A stretch of 64,000 nucleotides of DNA from Siderastrea radians (taxonomy: Eukaryota; Cnidaria; Anthozoa; Scleractinia; Rhizangiidae). Made by a program: the position numbers and the translations under genes. Shown here piece by piece: positions 8,479 to 16,662 of the stretch. The notes under the pieces are model-generated. The model worked only from the letters and a program-made list of their open reading frames with translations. It did no database searches and was not told where the DNA came from. Each line of letters starts with the position of its first letter. Within the stretch, counting starts at the first letter, position 1. The stretch covers positions 19,136,201-19,200,200 of the forward strand of contig OZ024888.1 of NCBI GenBank assembly GCA_964017195.1, read 5' to 3'.

Positions 8479-9342
8479 ATGTCGGTCGAACGGAAGAGAA
8501 AGCCAAGCGTACACCCTGCGGGGAACAAGAAGAAGAAGAACACCATTCAAACAATGACGCCCGTGGACTGTGATCCGGTGGTAGGGGAGGTGGTGGAAGA
8601 TACCCGAGCGGCGGTGGAAGAGATGATGAAAGAATTGAATGACATGGTGGAGCAATCGGCATTGACGCCCATGTATGACACTGCGGAGGACAAGGAAAGA
8701 AAGTCGGTGGACTATATGGTATGCCCTTGCCATGACGTGCGTTTGGAGGCCCGAGAATCTCAAAAGGGATGGAAGTATGTGAAATGTCCCATGCAACCGT
8801 GTTTGCTGTTTTGTGGACAAGATCAAGCCCTGGAGTATATGAAAGCCGTGTATAGTCAACCTCATGTAGAAGTGTTGGACATGTGGACTTGTTTGCAGTG
8901 TTTTTGCCGTGAACCCTCCACGCTGCAACAGAGCCATTCGACCCAGAACCCCGATCGCTTGTTTCTGAATTGTTCCAAGAAACAGTGTGGCTTCTTCCGA
9001 TGGGCCGATCAACCCATGGGCCCCAAGTACTGGAGTTGGTTTCATGACAACCCGCCCAAGAAAGCCGACCAACAAGCTGAATCTCCTTTGTCTACCCGTG
9101 ATGCGCAAGGATATCCCAAGAGGGGTTATGACATCCCTGGCCCGCCCCCTCGAGCCCCAAGGAAAGAGGATCGCCCCCTGACAGATTATGAGAAACAATT
9201 GTTGCGAGAAATTCAAGAGCTCAAGAACCGTCAAGAAATGATGGTCGCCCCAGCGCCGCCACCCCCCAAGTACAGTGACAGTGTGGACAACTGGCAGAAA
9301 GGTCTAGAGACCGTCGCCTGTGGTCGTCTAGGTCTCTTTTAA
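8479..9342 (+). CDS. GRF-type zinc-finger protein
   Basis: 287 aa. After a basic N-terminus there are two Cys-rich modules. The first (about residues 76-115) has CPCH...W-x-Y-x-KCP...CLLFCG. The second (about 140-175) has WTCLQCFC...NPDRLFLNC...CGFFRW, matching the GRF zinc finger, where GR-x-F-x-C and CGFF-x-W are diagnostic. GRF fingers bind single-stranded nucleic acid, so a role in replication or late transcription is plausible. The C-terminus is proline-rich with a short coiled segment. The ATG at 8479 is 43 bp past a strong TATA box. Confidence 0.75.
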   Translation: MSVERKRKPSVHPAGNKKKKNTIQTMTPVDCDPVVGEVVEDTRAAVEEMMKELNDMVEQSALTPMYDTAEDKERKSVDYMVCPCHDVRLEARESQKGWKYVKCPMQPCLLFCGQDQALEYMKAVYSQPHVEVLDMWTCLQCFCREPSTLQQSHSTQNPDRLFLNCSKKQCGFFRWADQPMGPKYWSWFHDNPPKKADQQAESPLSTRDAQGYPKRGYDIPGPPPRAPRKEDRPLTDYEKQLLREIQELKNRQEMMVAPAPPPPKYSDSVDNWQKGLETVACGRLGLF

Positions 9343-9386
9343 TGGTTTAAAAAGGAGTAGGAATAAATGATGTTATCAATTTGACC

Positions 9387-9743
9387 ATGGAGTCTGTGTG
9401 GATGTGTTATGCGTGGGAGTCTCTCTTGTCCCTGGGGCAATGGCAATGCCATCAATCCCTGTGCCAAGTGTTATATGATCACCAACCCGGGCCCCCAATC
9501 CCTATTCCCCCATGTCCCGAGGACACGCATCCTCTCCAGATCTTTGAAGAAACCCACGTCGACCGTAACCTGTATCGATGGGTGGTGTTTGTCGTATGGT
9601 TAAAAGCCCACCCAGAGGCGTGGCGATGGTATCGAATCATTCAAAAGGCGCATCCCGACACCATCCCTTCCATACCGACCTTATGGGATGAATGCCAGAA
9701 CGTATGGCCTCTCGAAAGAAAAAGGTCTCCCAAGCATGGTTGA
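9387..9743 (+). CDS. unknown 118-aa protein upstream of integrase
   Basis: 118 aa, rich in Trp (11), Cys and His, with no motif I can name. A TTTAAAAAGG box at 9346-9355 lies 41 bp upstream, and a five-codon upstream ORF starts at 9367. Its 3' end overlaps the integrase start by about 50 bp in another frame, so the two are probably co-transcribed. Confidence 0.55.
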   Translation: MESVWMCYAWESLLSLGQWQCHQSLCQVLYDHQPGPPIPIPPCPEDTHPLQIFEETHVDRNLYRWVVFVVWLKAHPEAWRWYRIIQKAHPDTIPSIPTLWDECQNVWPLERKRSPKHG

Positions 9744-10855
9744 ATCGTTACCACGATCCCCGGACCCCCGGCAGTTTAGGAGGCGTGCAACGGTTTGCCA
9801 AAGCCCATCGTCTCCCGTTGAAACAAGCCCAACGGGTTTTGGAACGGGATTTGGCCTACACGTTACATAAACCGCGACGTCGACGTTTTCCCACGGTGCC
9901 CGTGGTGGTGGGAGGGTTAGACGATCAATGGGTGGCGGATTTAGTCGAAGTGCAACCGTTGGCCAAATATAATCGGGGCCTACGCTATTTACTGACGGTC
10001 GTGGATGTCTTGTCGAAATACGCGTGGGTGCAACCCTTGAAAGACAAAACCGGGGTCGCCTTGGTCCATGCCTTTGACAAGATTGTGAAACAAGGACGAC
10101 GTCACCCCAACCGATTGCAAACGGATCGAGGGAAAGAATTTTACAACCGGACCTTTCAACGATGGCTCGACGAGCAAGGCATTCACCATTTTTCCACGGA
10201 AGGCGATGCGAAGGCCAGTGTGGTGGAACGATTTAACCGCACCTTGAAAGAACGGTTGTACCGCTATTTCACCGCGGCCAACACCTTACGCTTTGACGAT
10301 GTCTTACCCGAGTTGGTGCAAGGCTACAATGCCACCCGTCATCGAAGTATTGGCATGGCCCCTCAAGACGTGACATGGGACAACGAAGAAGCCGTGTGGA
10401 AACGATTGTACGGCCCACGAGGGAAAAGCCAGAAAAAACCTAAATTCAACGTAGGCGAGCGGGTGCGTCTGAACAAGATTCATCGGACGTTTGCCAAAGG
10501 CTATTTACCCGGTTGGACCGAAGAAGTGTTTGTGGTGCATCGTGTGATCCCGGGCCCCGTGCCCACCTATAAGATTCACGAATGGGATGATACTCCCGTC
10601 CAAGGCACGTTTTACGAGGAGGATTTACAAAAAGTCCATGTGTCCGACGTGTTTCGCATCGAAAAGGTACTTAAGCGACAAAAAGATCGTTGGTTGGTCA
10701 AGTGGAAAGGGTGGCCCGACAAGTACAATAGTTGGATTGCCAGCCAAGACGTGACGTCTCTCCAACCCCCCAAGAGGAAAAAGACAAGCCCACCCAAGAG
10801 GAAAAAGACCCAAGAGACAAGTCCACCCAAAAAAGGCGACGCGACTAAAAAATGA
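9692..10855 (+). CDS. INT: Polinton retroviral-type integrase with chromodomain
   Basis: 387 aa. The rve/RNase H-like core has catalytic residues D83 (WVADL), D145 (TDRGKEF) and E179 (KASVVERFNRT), a D-x33-E spacing. An SH3-like C-terminal segment (GERVRL...KGYLPGWTEEVF...GTFYEEDLQ) is typical of Polinton integrases. A chromodomain follows (about 318-360; YRIEK-like VFRIEKVL...VKWKGWPDKYNSW), then a Lys/Pro-rich tail with repeated PPKRKK. It joins the element to host DNA in the nucleus. The chromodomain may bias target choice toward modified histones. The stop overlaps the next ATG by 4 bp (ATGA). Confidence 0.95.
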   Translation: MPERMASRKKKVSQAWLNRYHDPRTPGSLGGVQRFAKAHRLPLKQAQRVLERDLAYTLHKPRRRRFPTVPVVVGGLDDQWVADLVEVQPLAKYNRGLRYLLTVVDVLSKYAWVQPLKDKTGVALVHAFDKIVKQGRRHPNRLQTDRGKEFYNRTFQRWLDEQGIHHFSTEGDAKASVVERFNRTLKERLYRYFTAANTLRFDDVLPELVQGYNATRHRSIGMAPQDVTWDNEEAVWKRLYGPRGKSQKKPKFNVGERVRLNKIHRTFAKGYLPGWTEEVFVVHRVIPGPVPTYKIHEWDDTPVQGTFYEEDLQKVHVSDVFRIEKVLKRQKDRWLVKWKGWPDKYNSWIASQDVTSLQPPKRKKTSPPKRKKTQETSPPKKGDATKK

Positions 10856-11895
10856 CGTTCGTCCCCAACTCGTCGTTTTACGTGACGTTGATGAGTCATG
10901 CGAGTACCAAGGAATTTCCTGGCAACAAGAGTCATCATTTCAGAAACCGATTGCCGAAACCCATTCGATTTATGGGACGAGGATGGATGGTGGGCATGGT
11001 CAGTTTATCCTTACCCACCATTCCGGTGGTAGCGGAAGAAGGAGGCGTGGGCGATTCCCATCCTCTGTTGTACGTACGATGGCACGAACGGGTGTATATC
11101 CAAGACGATCAAGGGAACGATCGCTGGTACCATGAACGCCGCGAACTCACTGTCTACGGGCGAGATATGAGAAAGGAGATGACCTCGTTGACGGGAGTTC
11201 AATTTTTTCATCAACTGGTCTATCGTTACGAGCAAAGCCGTGCCAAACAAACCGTCCCCAAAAACAAATGGGCCGAGGACAATGGCCTCAAATTGGCCCC
11301 GACCTTTGAATGGACCTCCGAAGGGGATTTGTTATTGAATAGCAAGCCTGTGGATTACAAACGACAAGTGGCGCACGTGTCATGGGGCAGAACCTTGGCC
11401 CTGAGAATGGGATGGATTGAACAAGTGTCCCCCGGCCAGTATCGATTGGGTCCGAATCTCTTGCCAGAATTTCAAGGCATGTCTACCATTCCCACCCCGA
11501 CGGATATCCGCGATACCAGCAACAAACCCCTCTTTTGGAAAGTGGAGGGGGATTATCTGAAATTGAGTCTATCGTGTCCTTGGCGGTTTGTGAATTTGAA
11601 CGGGACCTTTCGTGTCCCGTCGGAATTTCCCGCCGTGCGTCCTTTGCACGTGTATTGCAATGTAGGGACCAGCAGCATGGTAGGAGGTCGCATCACCGAT
11701 CTCTTACGAGAAATCAAGTACCATCCTCAAAACACCACCCACTTTGAACCTCGACATATTCAATATGTCCCCGTACGCAACGAAGTGGTGGAAATCGTGG
11801 AAACCCAGATGGCCGAAACCAATGGGGATCTGGTGACATTTGGCGAAGGACGTACCCTCCTGACCCTGCACTTTAAAAGGGAGGTGGTGGTGTGA
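10852..11895 (+). CDS. Polinton 350-aa family protein, copy 2 (candidate minor capsid)
   Basis: 347 aa. It starts in an ATGA overlap with the integrase stop. It shares with copy 3 (11907) the N-terminal SFYVTL-x-SHA and FP-x-N patterns, then GW-x-VGM/L-x2-(I/L)SLP, a central LALRMGW / LGPNLLPEF block, a W-R-F-x-NLN block, and the C-terminal LLREI-(K/Q)Y...RNEVVEI...GRTLLTLHF. The position just before the core and capsid genes suggests a virion component, perhaps a penton-type single jelly-roll. That is inference; I know no named domain. Confidence 0.75.
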   Translation: MTFVPNSSFYVTLMSHASTKEFPGNKSHHFRNRLPKPIRFMGRGWMVGMVSLSLPTIPVVAEEGGVGDSHPLLYVRWHERVYIQDDQGNDRWYHERRELTVYGRDMRKEMTSLTGVQFFHQLVYRYEQSRAKQTVPKNKWAEDNGLKLAPTFEWTSEGDLLLNSKPVDYKRQVAHVSWGRTLALRMGWIEQVSPGQYRLGPNLLPEFQGMSTIPTPTDIRDTSNKPLFWKVEGDYLKLSLSCPWRFVNLNGTFRVPSEFPAVRPLHVYCNVGTSSMVGGRITDLLREIKYHPQNTTHFEPRHIQYVPVRNEVVEIVETQMAETNGDLVTFGEGRTLLTLHFKREVVV

Positions 11896-11906
11896 AGAAG
11901 ACAAAG

Positions 11907-12959
11907 ATGTCGTTCTACGTGACGTTACCGAGTCATGCCAACCGCCGGGAATTTCCCAACAACGAAGCCAATAACTTCAAGATTCGTTTACCGAAACCGT
12001 TGCAGTTATCCGGAGGTGGATGGCAAGTGGGGTTGAGTGCCATTTCCTTACCGGATACCCGCGTCAATTTGTACGAGTTGGTGAAGAAAAATGGGTACGT
12101 CATGGGGACGTCCTGGGACCAAACCTATCCCAAACCGGATGGAAAAGACGGGGAAATGACCTCGCGAGTAGACACCGCGCGAACCATCATCAATGACGTG
12201 AAAGATTTGGATTGGGTGGTGGATGGGGTGAGTTTCATGAAAGCCGTCATTGCCCACTTGGAACAACAACGTACGGAATTGGCGATTCAAGGTGGTCGGT
12301 TTACCAATGATCAAGGCAAACACACCTACATCAAGTTCAAGTGGGAAGGCGAAGATCTGCTCATCGACAACACCAATATCTGTCATTGTGGTAACAAAAC
12401 ACCTGCCCTGACTATCTATACCAAGTTAGCACTCAAGATGGGATGGTTACGTCAAATTGACACTGTATTGATTTTGGGGCCAAACTTACAACAAGAATTC
12501 ATCGGGGATCAAATCCCCAACATGACAAAACCCACCGTTGACAACGATTGGAACGATGTGAACGACGATCAGAGCAAGCCGGTCTTTTGGACGGTGCGTT
12601 CGTTTTTACCGGATTATTTACAATTGAGCATGAGTTGTGGGTGGCGTTTCACCAACTTGAATACGGCGTTTCGGACCGTGGTGGGGGAACCCACGCGATC
12701 GTTGCACGTGTACTCGGACGTGGCAGGCAGCACGGTGGTGGGCAATCGCGTGACCGATTTGTTGCGTGAAATCCAGTACAAGCGACAAGGACGTGGCACC
12801 CTGTACTTTGAACCGTTGCACATTCAATACATGACTCTTCGTAACGAGGTGGTGGAAATCATTCACGTTCAAGTGGCCGAAACGATTGGTAGGGGAGGCG
12901 ACTTGGTCAAGTTTGGTGACGGCCATACCATTGTCACGTTGCACTTCAAAAAGGCATAA
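11907..12959 (+). CDS. Polinton 350-aa family protein, copy 3 (candidate minor capsid)
   Basis: 350 aa. The in-frame ATG is 11907 (MSFYVTL); the frame is open from the previous gene's stop but without an earlier ATG. It is closely similar along its whole length to the 10852 product, including LALKMGW, LGPNL and the C-terminal TIVTLHFKK, so the pair is a tandem duplication. Two or three non-identical copies in one particle could give heteromeric vertices or different receptor-facing surfaces, but this is speculation. Confidence 0.75.
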   Translation: MSFYVTLPSHANRREFPNNEANNFKIRLPKPLQLSGGGWQVGLSAISLPDTRVNLYELVKKNGYVMGTSWDQTYPKPDGKDGEMTSRVDTARTIINDVKDLDWVVDGVSFMKAVIAHLEQQRTELAIQGGRFTNDQGKHTYIKFKWEGEDLLIDNTNICHCGNKTPALTIYTKLALKMGWLRQIDTVLILGPNLQQEFIGDQIPNMTKPTVDNDWNDVNDDQSKPVFWTVRSFLPDYLQLSMSCGWRFTNLNTAFRTVVGEPTRSLHVYSDVAGSTVVGNRVTDLLREIQYKRQGRGTLYFEPLHIQYMTLRNEVVEIIHVQVAETIGRGGDLVKFGDGHTIVTLHFKKA

Positions 12960-12996
12960 AAAAAGAGAGACGAGAAGGAACTCCAAGTCAATCATC

Positions 12997-13007
12997 ATGC
13001 CTCCGAA

Positions 13008-13038
<31 letters not shown>

Positions 13039-13239
13039 CGAAAACAGCGTCCCCAAGCGGGGGAAGGGATCAACGCAGTGATTGCCGGGATTCCTAAAAC
13101 TGCCTGGTCCATCACCAAAGGGATAGAAAAGTTGGCTAAAAAGAATGCCAAAAAATCGCATTTGAAACGCATGGAGGAAATCCGACAAGGAAAACGAAAA
13201 CGCTATGCGGGGGAATCGTTTACGTGCAACCTCATGTGA
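12997..13239 (+). CDS. Arg-rich core-like protein, 80 aa
   Basis: 80 aa starting MPPK then eleven consecutive Arg, then QAGEGI (20-25) and a hydrophobic/amphipathic stretch (INAVIAGIPKTAW), then Lys-rich. Very basic, so probably DNA-binding in the virion, like adenovirus core peptides. The QAGEGI segment resembles a GX-G processing site for the element's own protease. A CATAAAAAAAGAGAGACGAG box lies just upstream at 12955. The longer frame from 12886 overlaps the previous gene and is not needed. Confidence 0.65.
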
Positions 13240-13305
13240 GTATAAAAAGAGACGAGCCCCCTGTGAAAAACAACAAAAGGCATCCCTGGTGAAGAAGAAG
13301 ACAGC

Positions 13306-13632
13306 ATGCGAGGGGGAAGTTTGACACGATTTCGGACCGACGAGTGGTATGACCAACAAGGCAAAGGGTTGGTGACGGATCTCTTGCGTGGAGGGTTCCA
13401 AGGCCTTAAAAGCACGCGAAATCCTTTAAAACTGCCTAGTAATATCAAGAGAGGCTTGACAACGGGTTTGACACGCGGGATCAAACGCAAAGCCGAAGAC
13501 GTCCTTAAAAAAGAAATTACCAAACAAGCCAAGAAAGCTTTGAATCAGAAGAACGTGAAACAAGCCGTGCGGGTCGCCACGGCCTTATTTCCCAAACAAA
13601 CCAAACGGGCGCGTGATATTTTGGGAGTGTGA
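13306..13632 (+). CDS. basic core-like protein, 108 aa
   Basis: 108 aa, Lys/Arg-rich, starting MRGGSL and with QQGKGL at 17-22, again like a protease processing motif. The rest is amphipathic basic helices (KRKAEDVLKKEI...), reminiscent of adenovirus core protein VII in style only. TATAAAAAGAGACGAG (13241-13256) lies 65 bp upstream. Confidence 0.6.
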   Translation: MRGGSLTRFRTDEWYDQQGKGLVTDLLRGGFQGLKSTRNPLKLPSNIKRGLTTGLTRGIKRKAEDVLKKEITKQAKKALNQKNVKQAVRVATALFPKQTKRARDILGV

Positions 13633-13634
13633 AC

Positions 13635-13865
13635 ATGGACCCCGTGCCTTCACGACCTCGACGGATTCGTAGTAATCGGGGCTTGTCTCAATGGGGAGGC
13701 CTGTATCCGTTTTGGAAACTCATGCGACGACAACGTGGCGGCTGGTTAAGTCCCGAGGTGATGAGACTGCCCGGGTTTGATTTGAGACAACGTTTAGCAC
13801 GACGACGGTATAAAAACCCCTCACGACGACGGGGTACCACCACTCGACGACGACGACGACGTTAA
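13635..13865 (+). CDS. Arg-rich protein, 76 aa, upstream of capsid gene
   Basis: 76 aa. Starts at ATG 13635, 3 bp after the previous stop. Contains QWGGL and QRGGW motifs and ends in an Arg-only tail encoded by a CGA/CGT repeat. Probably a nucleic-acid-binding virion peptide. A TATAAAAA box at 13809-13816 inside its 3' end is placed to serve the capsid gene. Confidence 0.55.
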   Translation: MDPVPSRPRRIRSNRGLSQWGGLYPFWKLMRRQRGGWLSPEVMRLPGFDLRQRLARRRYKNPSRRRGTTTRRRRRR

Positions 13866-13867
13866 AC

Positions 13868-15268
13868 ATGGCTGACGTGAGTACGCAATCCGCCCCGGCT
13901 CACCCACGTTCCGAAGGGACCGTCAACCCCGCGTTACGGATTTTCCAGGTGCCACCCACCGACATTAGCATCAATGCCTATCGCATGGTCACCGTTCAAC
14001 CCACTACCACTGGTATCAATCCAATGGAATTCATCATTCCGGGGTTGGACGATTTTGTGGATTTGGGACGCAGTTACTTTACCATGGAATTGAGATTGCA
14101 GAAAAGTACGAACGATAACTTGGTGGCCGCTCAGAAATTGTGGCCCGTCAACAATTTGGCCCATTCCATCATCAAACAAATTGACTTGCATTTGAATGGC
14201 ACGTTGATCAGTCCTCAATCCGACACCTACCATTACAAAGCCTACCTGGAAACCTTGCTGAATTATGACCGAGAAGATGGCAAGACCGTGTTGGGACCCC
14301 AAGGCTGGTACAATCAAGTGGATTTCCCACCCCAATGGACCAACAACAACACAGACAAAGCAGGAGACCATGCTGACTGGAACGCTCTCAGTGCCAATCA
14401 CAAAGGAGCGTTGGACGCCATGGTCGCCGAAACCGCCAAGTATGCTGGAGGCGTCACCCACAGTCTGGTGTTTACCCCCCACCTGGAAGTGTTTCACACC
14501 GGCAAACTGTTGGTGCCAGGCATCGAAATCAAAATGAAATTTCATTTTAATAGCCCGGCCCTGTTTTTCAATGGGGTGGCTCTCGCCGGCCGATTGCAGG
14601 AAGGCGATGTCAAACTACGGTTTCATATCTGTCAACTGCGTTTGAATGATGCCATCTACCAGAGTTTGTCTGCCAAAAGACACAATCAAGGCCAAGTGGC
14701 TGCCTACCCGACCGTCCGCAGTGAAATCCGCACCTTCAGCATGCAAGGCAACCTGACCCGTTTTGACATTCCCAACCTGTTTCAAAACAGAATACCGGAC
14801 CGATTGATTGTAGGGTTGTTGGACAGCCGCGCCTTCAATGGGGCTGTGACCCGAGATCCCTTCTGTTTCCAGAAATTTGGTCTGAGCTCCATTAAACAGA
14901 TTGTCAAAGGCGAAGAATACCCTTATGAAACCCTACACTTGGTGCATGACAATGGCACCCGAGATAATCTAGGGTACTTCCGTTTTCTGCAAGCCAGTGG
15001 TGCTTGGTGCAAAAAGAAAGGCAACATGGTGGAACTAGGAGATTGGGGCCAAGCGAAAAATTGTAGCTTGTTCATGTTTGACAATGTGGCCAATGGATGT
15101 GCCGACAGTCAAACCCTCAACCCCAAGCAAACCGGGGATTTACAGCTGGTCTTGGAATTTGGAGCCGCCCCCAATACCAATATAACGGTGCTCGTCTATG
15201 GAGAATTTGAGAACTTGCTGGAGATTGACCAGAACGGAGCCGTGTTGTACAACATTTACCAACACTGA
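13868..15268 (+). CDS. MCP: major capsid protein, double jelly-roll
   Basis: 466 aa, the usual size for Polinton hexon-like major capsid proteins. Recognised from the conserved N-terminal region: FVDLGRSYFTMELRL, then VNNLAHSIIKQ, LNGTLISPQSDTY and ETLLNYDRED, followed by GWYNQVDFP. A second jelly-roll appears to cover the C-terminal half (from about residue 240), ending LVLEFGAAPNTNITVLVYGEF. Trimers of such proteins tile icosahedral capsids in Polintons, adenoviruses and virophages. It lies directly before the protease (2-bp gap), as in the standard morphogenesis module. Confidence 0.93.
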   Translation: MADVSTQSAPAHPRSEGTVNPALRIFQVPPTDISINAYRMVTVQPTTTGINPMEFIIPGLDDFVDLGRSYFTMELRLQKSTNDNLVAAQKLWPVNNLAHSIIKQIDLHLNGTLISPQSDTYHYKAYLETLLNYDREDGKTVLGPQGWYNQVDFPPQWTNNNTDKAGDHADWNALSANHKGALDAMVAETAKYAGGVTHSLVFTPHLEVFHTGKLLVPGIEIKMKFHFNSPALFFNGVALAGRLQEGDVKLRFHICQLRLNDAIYQSLSAKRHNQGQVAAYPTVRSEIRTFSMQGNLTRFDIPNLFQNRIPDRLIVGLLDSRAFNGAVTRDPFCFQKFGLSSIKQIVKGEEYPYETLHLVHDNGTRDNLGYFRFLQASGAWCKKKGNMVELGDWGQAKNCSLFMFDNVANGCADSQTLNPKQTGDLQLVLEFGAAPNTNITVLVYGEFENLLEIDQNGAVLYNIYQH

Positions 15269-15270
15269 AG

Positions 15271-15810
15271 ATGGAACACGTGGCCTTGAATAATGTGCAA
15301 TTGGATTATTTAGCCCGAGACGACCCCCACTTGAAACCGATGTTTTATGGAACGGTGGCCTGTGATCGTTTACCCAAGCGTCCTGTCAAAACCCAACGCC
15401 AAGGGTACATTGTGAACACCGACCCGCACGATCAACCCGGACAACATTGGTTGGCGGTGTGGACGGATGGAAACGTGTGTGAAGTCCTCGACAGTTATGC
15501 CTTGCCCCTGGACACGTACGTGCAAGCCGCCCCGTTACGAGATTGGATTGTGCAACATTGGAAGTATGTGGTGACCAATGGCAAGTCCCTGCAAGCCATT
15601 TCAAGCAAGAGTTGTGGCGATTACGCCTTGTTGTACTTGAAAGCCAAAGCCCGTGGACGGACCTTGCAAGACTTTTTAAATGAGTTTTCGGATCATGATT
15701 ATGTAAGCAATGACCATCAAGCCGGTCAACGCGTTCAACAAATGATTGTAGGCCAAGAAGCCAGATGGTATCAACTTTGTTGTCATCCGTATCATCAACG
15801 GAATGATTAA
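15271..15810 (+). CDS. PRO: adenain-like cysteine protease
   Basis: 179 aa. It has the C5/ULP1-type catalytic arrangement: H59 in GQHWLAVW, an acidic residue in CEVLDSY (E71 or D74), Q108 in SLQAIS and C115 in SKSCGDYALLYL. Expected to cleave virion precursors after capsid assembly. Candidate sites (Q-x-G-x-G) occur in neighbouring small proteins. Located between capsid and ATPase genes. AATAAA overlaps its stop at 15810-15815. Confidence 0.93.
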   Translation: MEHVALNNVQLDYLARDDPHLKPMFYGTVACDRLPKRPVKTQRQGYIVNTDPHDQPGQHWLAVWTDGNVCEVLDSYALPLDTYVQAAPLRDWIVQHWKYVVTNGKSLQAISSKSCGDYALLYLKAKARGRTLQDFLNEFSDHDYVSNDHQAGQRVQQMIVGQEARWYQLCCHPYHQRND

Positions 15811-15838
15811 ATAAAATTCGTTGGCAAAAAACGGTGTC

Positions 15839-15927
15839 GGAGTCGTAGCTCAGTCGGTAGAGCCTTTGGATCCCCCGAAAAACAGGTGTAGGGGGATCGC
15901 GCGTGGGTTCGAGTCCCACCGATTCCA
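15839..15927 (+). ncRNA. tRNA-like RNA gene with Pol III promoter
   Basis: The acceptor stem GGAGTCG/CGATTCC (7 bp, one G-U), D-arm GCTC...GAGC and T-arm GTGGG-TTCGAGT-CCCAC all pair. The A box TAGCTCAGTCGG (15846-15857) and B box GGTTCGAGTCC (15906-15916) fit the Pol III consensus, and T8 follows at 15941-15948. The middle is not canonical: 39 nt between the D- and T-arms, holding a perfect 8-bp stem GATCCCCC/GGGGGATC with a 14-nt loop instead of a normal 17-nt anticodon arm. It could be an intron-containing tRNA or, more likely, a tRNA-like noncoding RNA. No isotype can be assigned. Confidence 0.8.
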
Positions 15928-15953
15928 ATAAAAAGGTGCCTTTTTTTTCTAAA

Positions 15954-16622
15954 ATGGGTATTATCATCATGCAAACGGGGAAACCGTTTCGTTTTCATAC
16001 CCCGTCCTCTATCTTGGTGGTGGGACCATCGGGATGTGGCAAAACCGTGTTTACGGAAAAACTCTTGGTAGACAACCCCGAGTTGTTTGAAAGGCCCCCG
16101 ACCCAAATGCATTATTGTTATGGGGCGTGGCAAGATCGATTTCGAGGCATGCAAGATCGTGGGGTGGTGTTTCACGAAGGGATTCCCGATCATCAAGCCT
16201 TGGTGCAATGGTTTCCTCAAGGACAGGGGGTCCTGGTCTTGGATGATTTAATGGATGAAGGGAGTCACGATAAACGCGTGTTGGATTTATTCACCAAACA
16301 TTCACATCATCAAGGGGTGACGGTGCTCTACTTGTGCCAAGACATGTTTCCCGTGGGGCGCTATGCCAAAAGTATATCCCGCAATGCGCATTACATTGTG
16401 GCGTTCAAGAATCCCCGGGATCAATTGGGGGTACGCAATGTCATGCTGCAATCGTTTCCAACCACCTGGAAAGACACCTTGGAGACCTTTCATCAGGCCA
16501 CCACGCGCCCGTATGGCTATTTGATGTTAGATTTACACCCGGCCTCCTCTGATCAACAACGGTTATGGAGCCACCTGTTAAAAGACGAAGGATGGACGCG
16601 CACCTATCAAAAGCGAGTATAA
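15954..16622 (+). CDS. ATPase: A32/FtsK-HerA-type genome-packaging ATPase
   Basis: 222 aa from ATG 15954; an in-frame ATG at 15969 is an alternative. Walker A GPSGCGKT (24-31), Walker B VLVLDD near residue 100, followed by a polar sensor region (LYLCQDMFP) and SRNAHYIVAFKNPRDQ, all typical of Polinton packaging ATPases. It pumps DNA into the capsid. The upstream frame from 15903 overlaps the tRNA-like gene and is not used. An AATAAAAAGG box at 15928-15937 could be a degenerate TATA element. Confidence 0.92.
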   Translation: MGIIIMQTGKPFRFHTPSSILVVGPSGCGKTVFTEKLLVDNPELFERPPTQMHYCYGAWQDRFRGMQDRGVVFHEGIPDHQALVQWFPQGQGVLVLDDLMDEGSHDKRVLDLFTKHSHHQGVTVLYLCQDMFPVGRYAKSISRNAHYIVAFKNPRDQLGVRNVMLQSFPTTWKDTLETFHQATTRPYGYLMLDLHPASSDQQRLWSHLLKDEGWTRTYQKRV

Positions 16623-16662
16623 AGGGACGAGATCGTTGAACGGCCTTTTCGAAAAAGCCAGC

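Noticed and set aside
9692..10855. LTR retrotransposon or retrovirus remnant
   Set aside because: The integrase has the Polinton-type C-terminus and there is no reverse transcriptase, gag or LTR. The flanking repeats are inverted, not direct.
15386..15970. Minus-strand ORFs across the tRNA-like gene
   Set aside because: Antisense translations of a tRNA-like sequence and the protease gene; no independent support.
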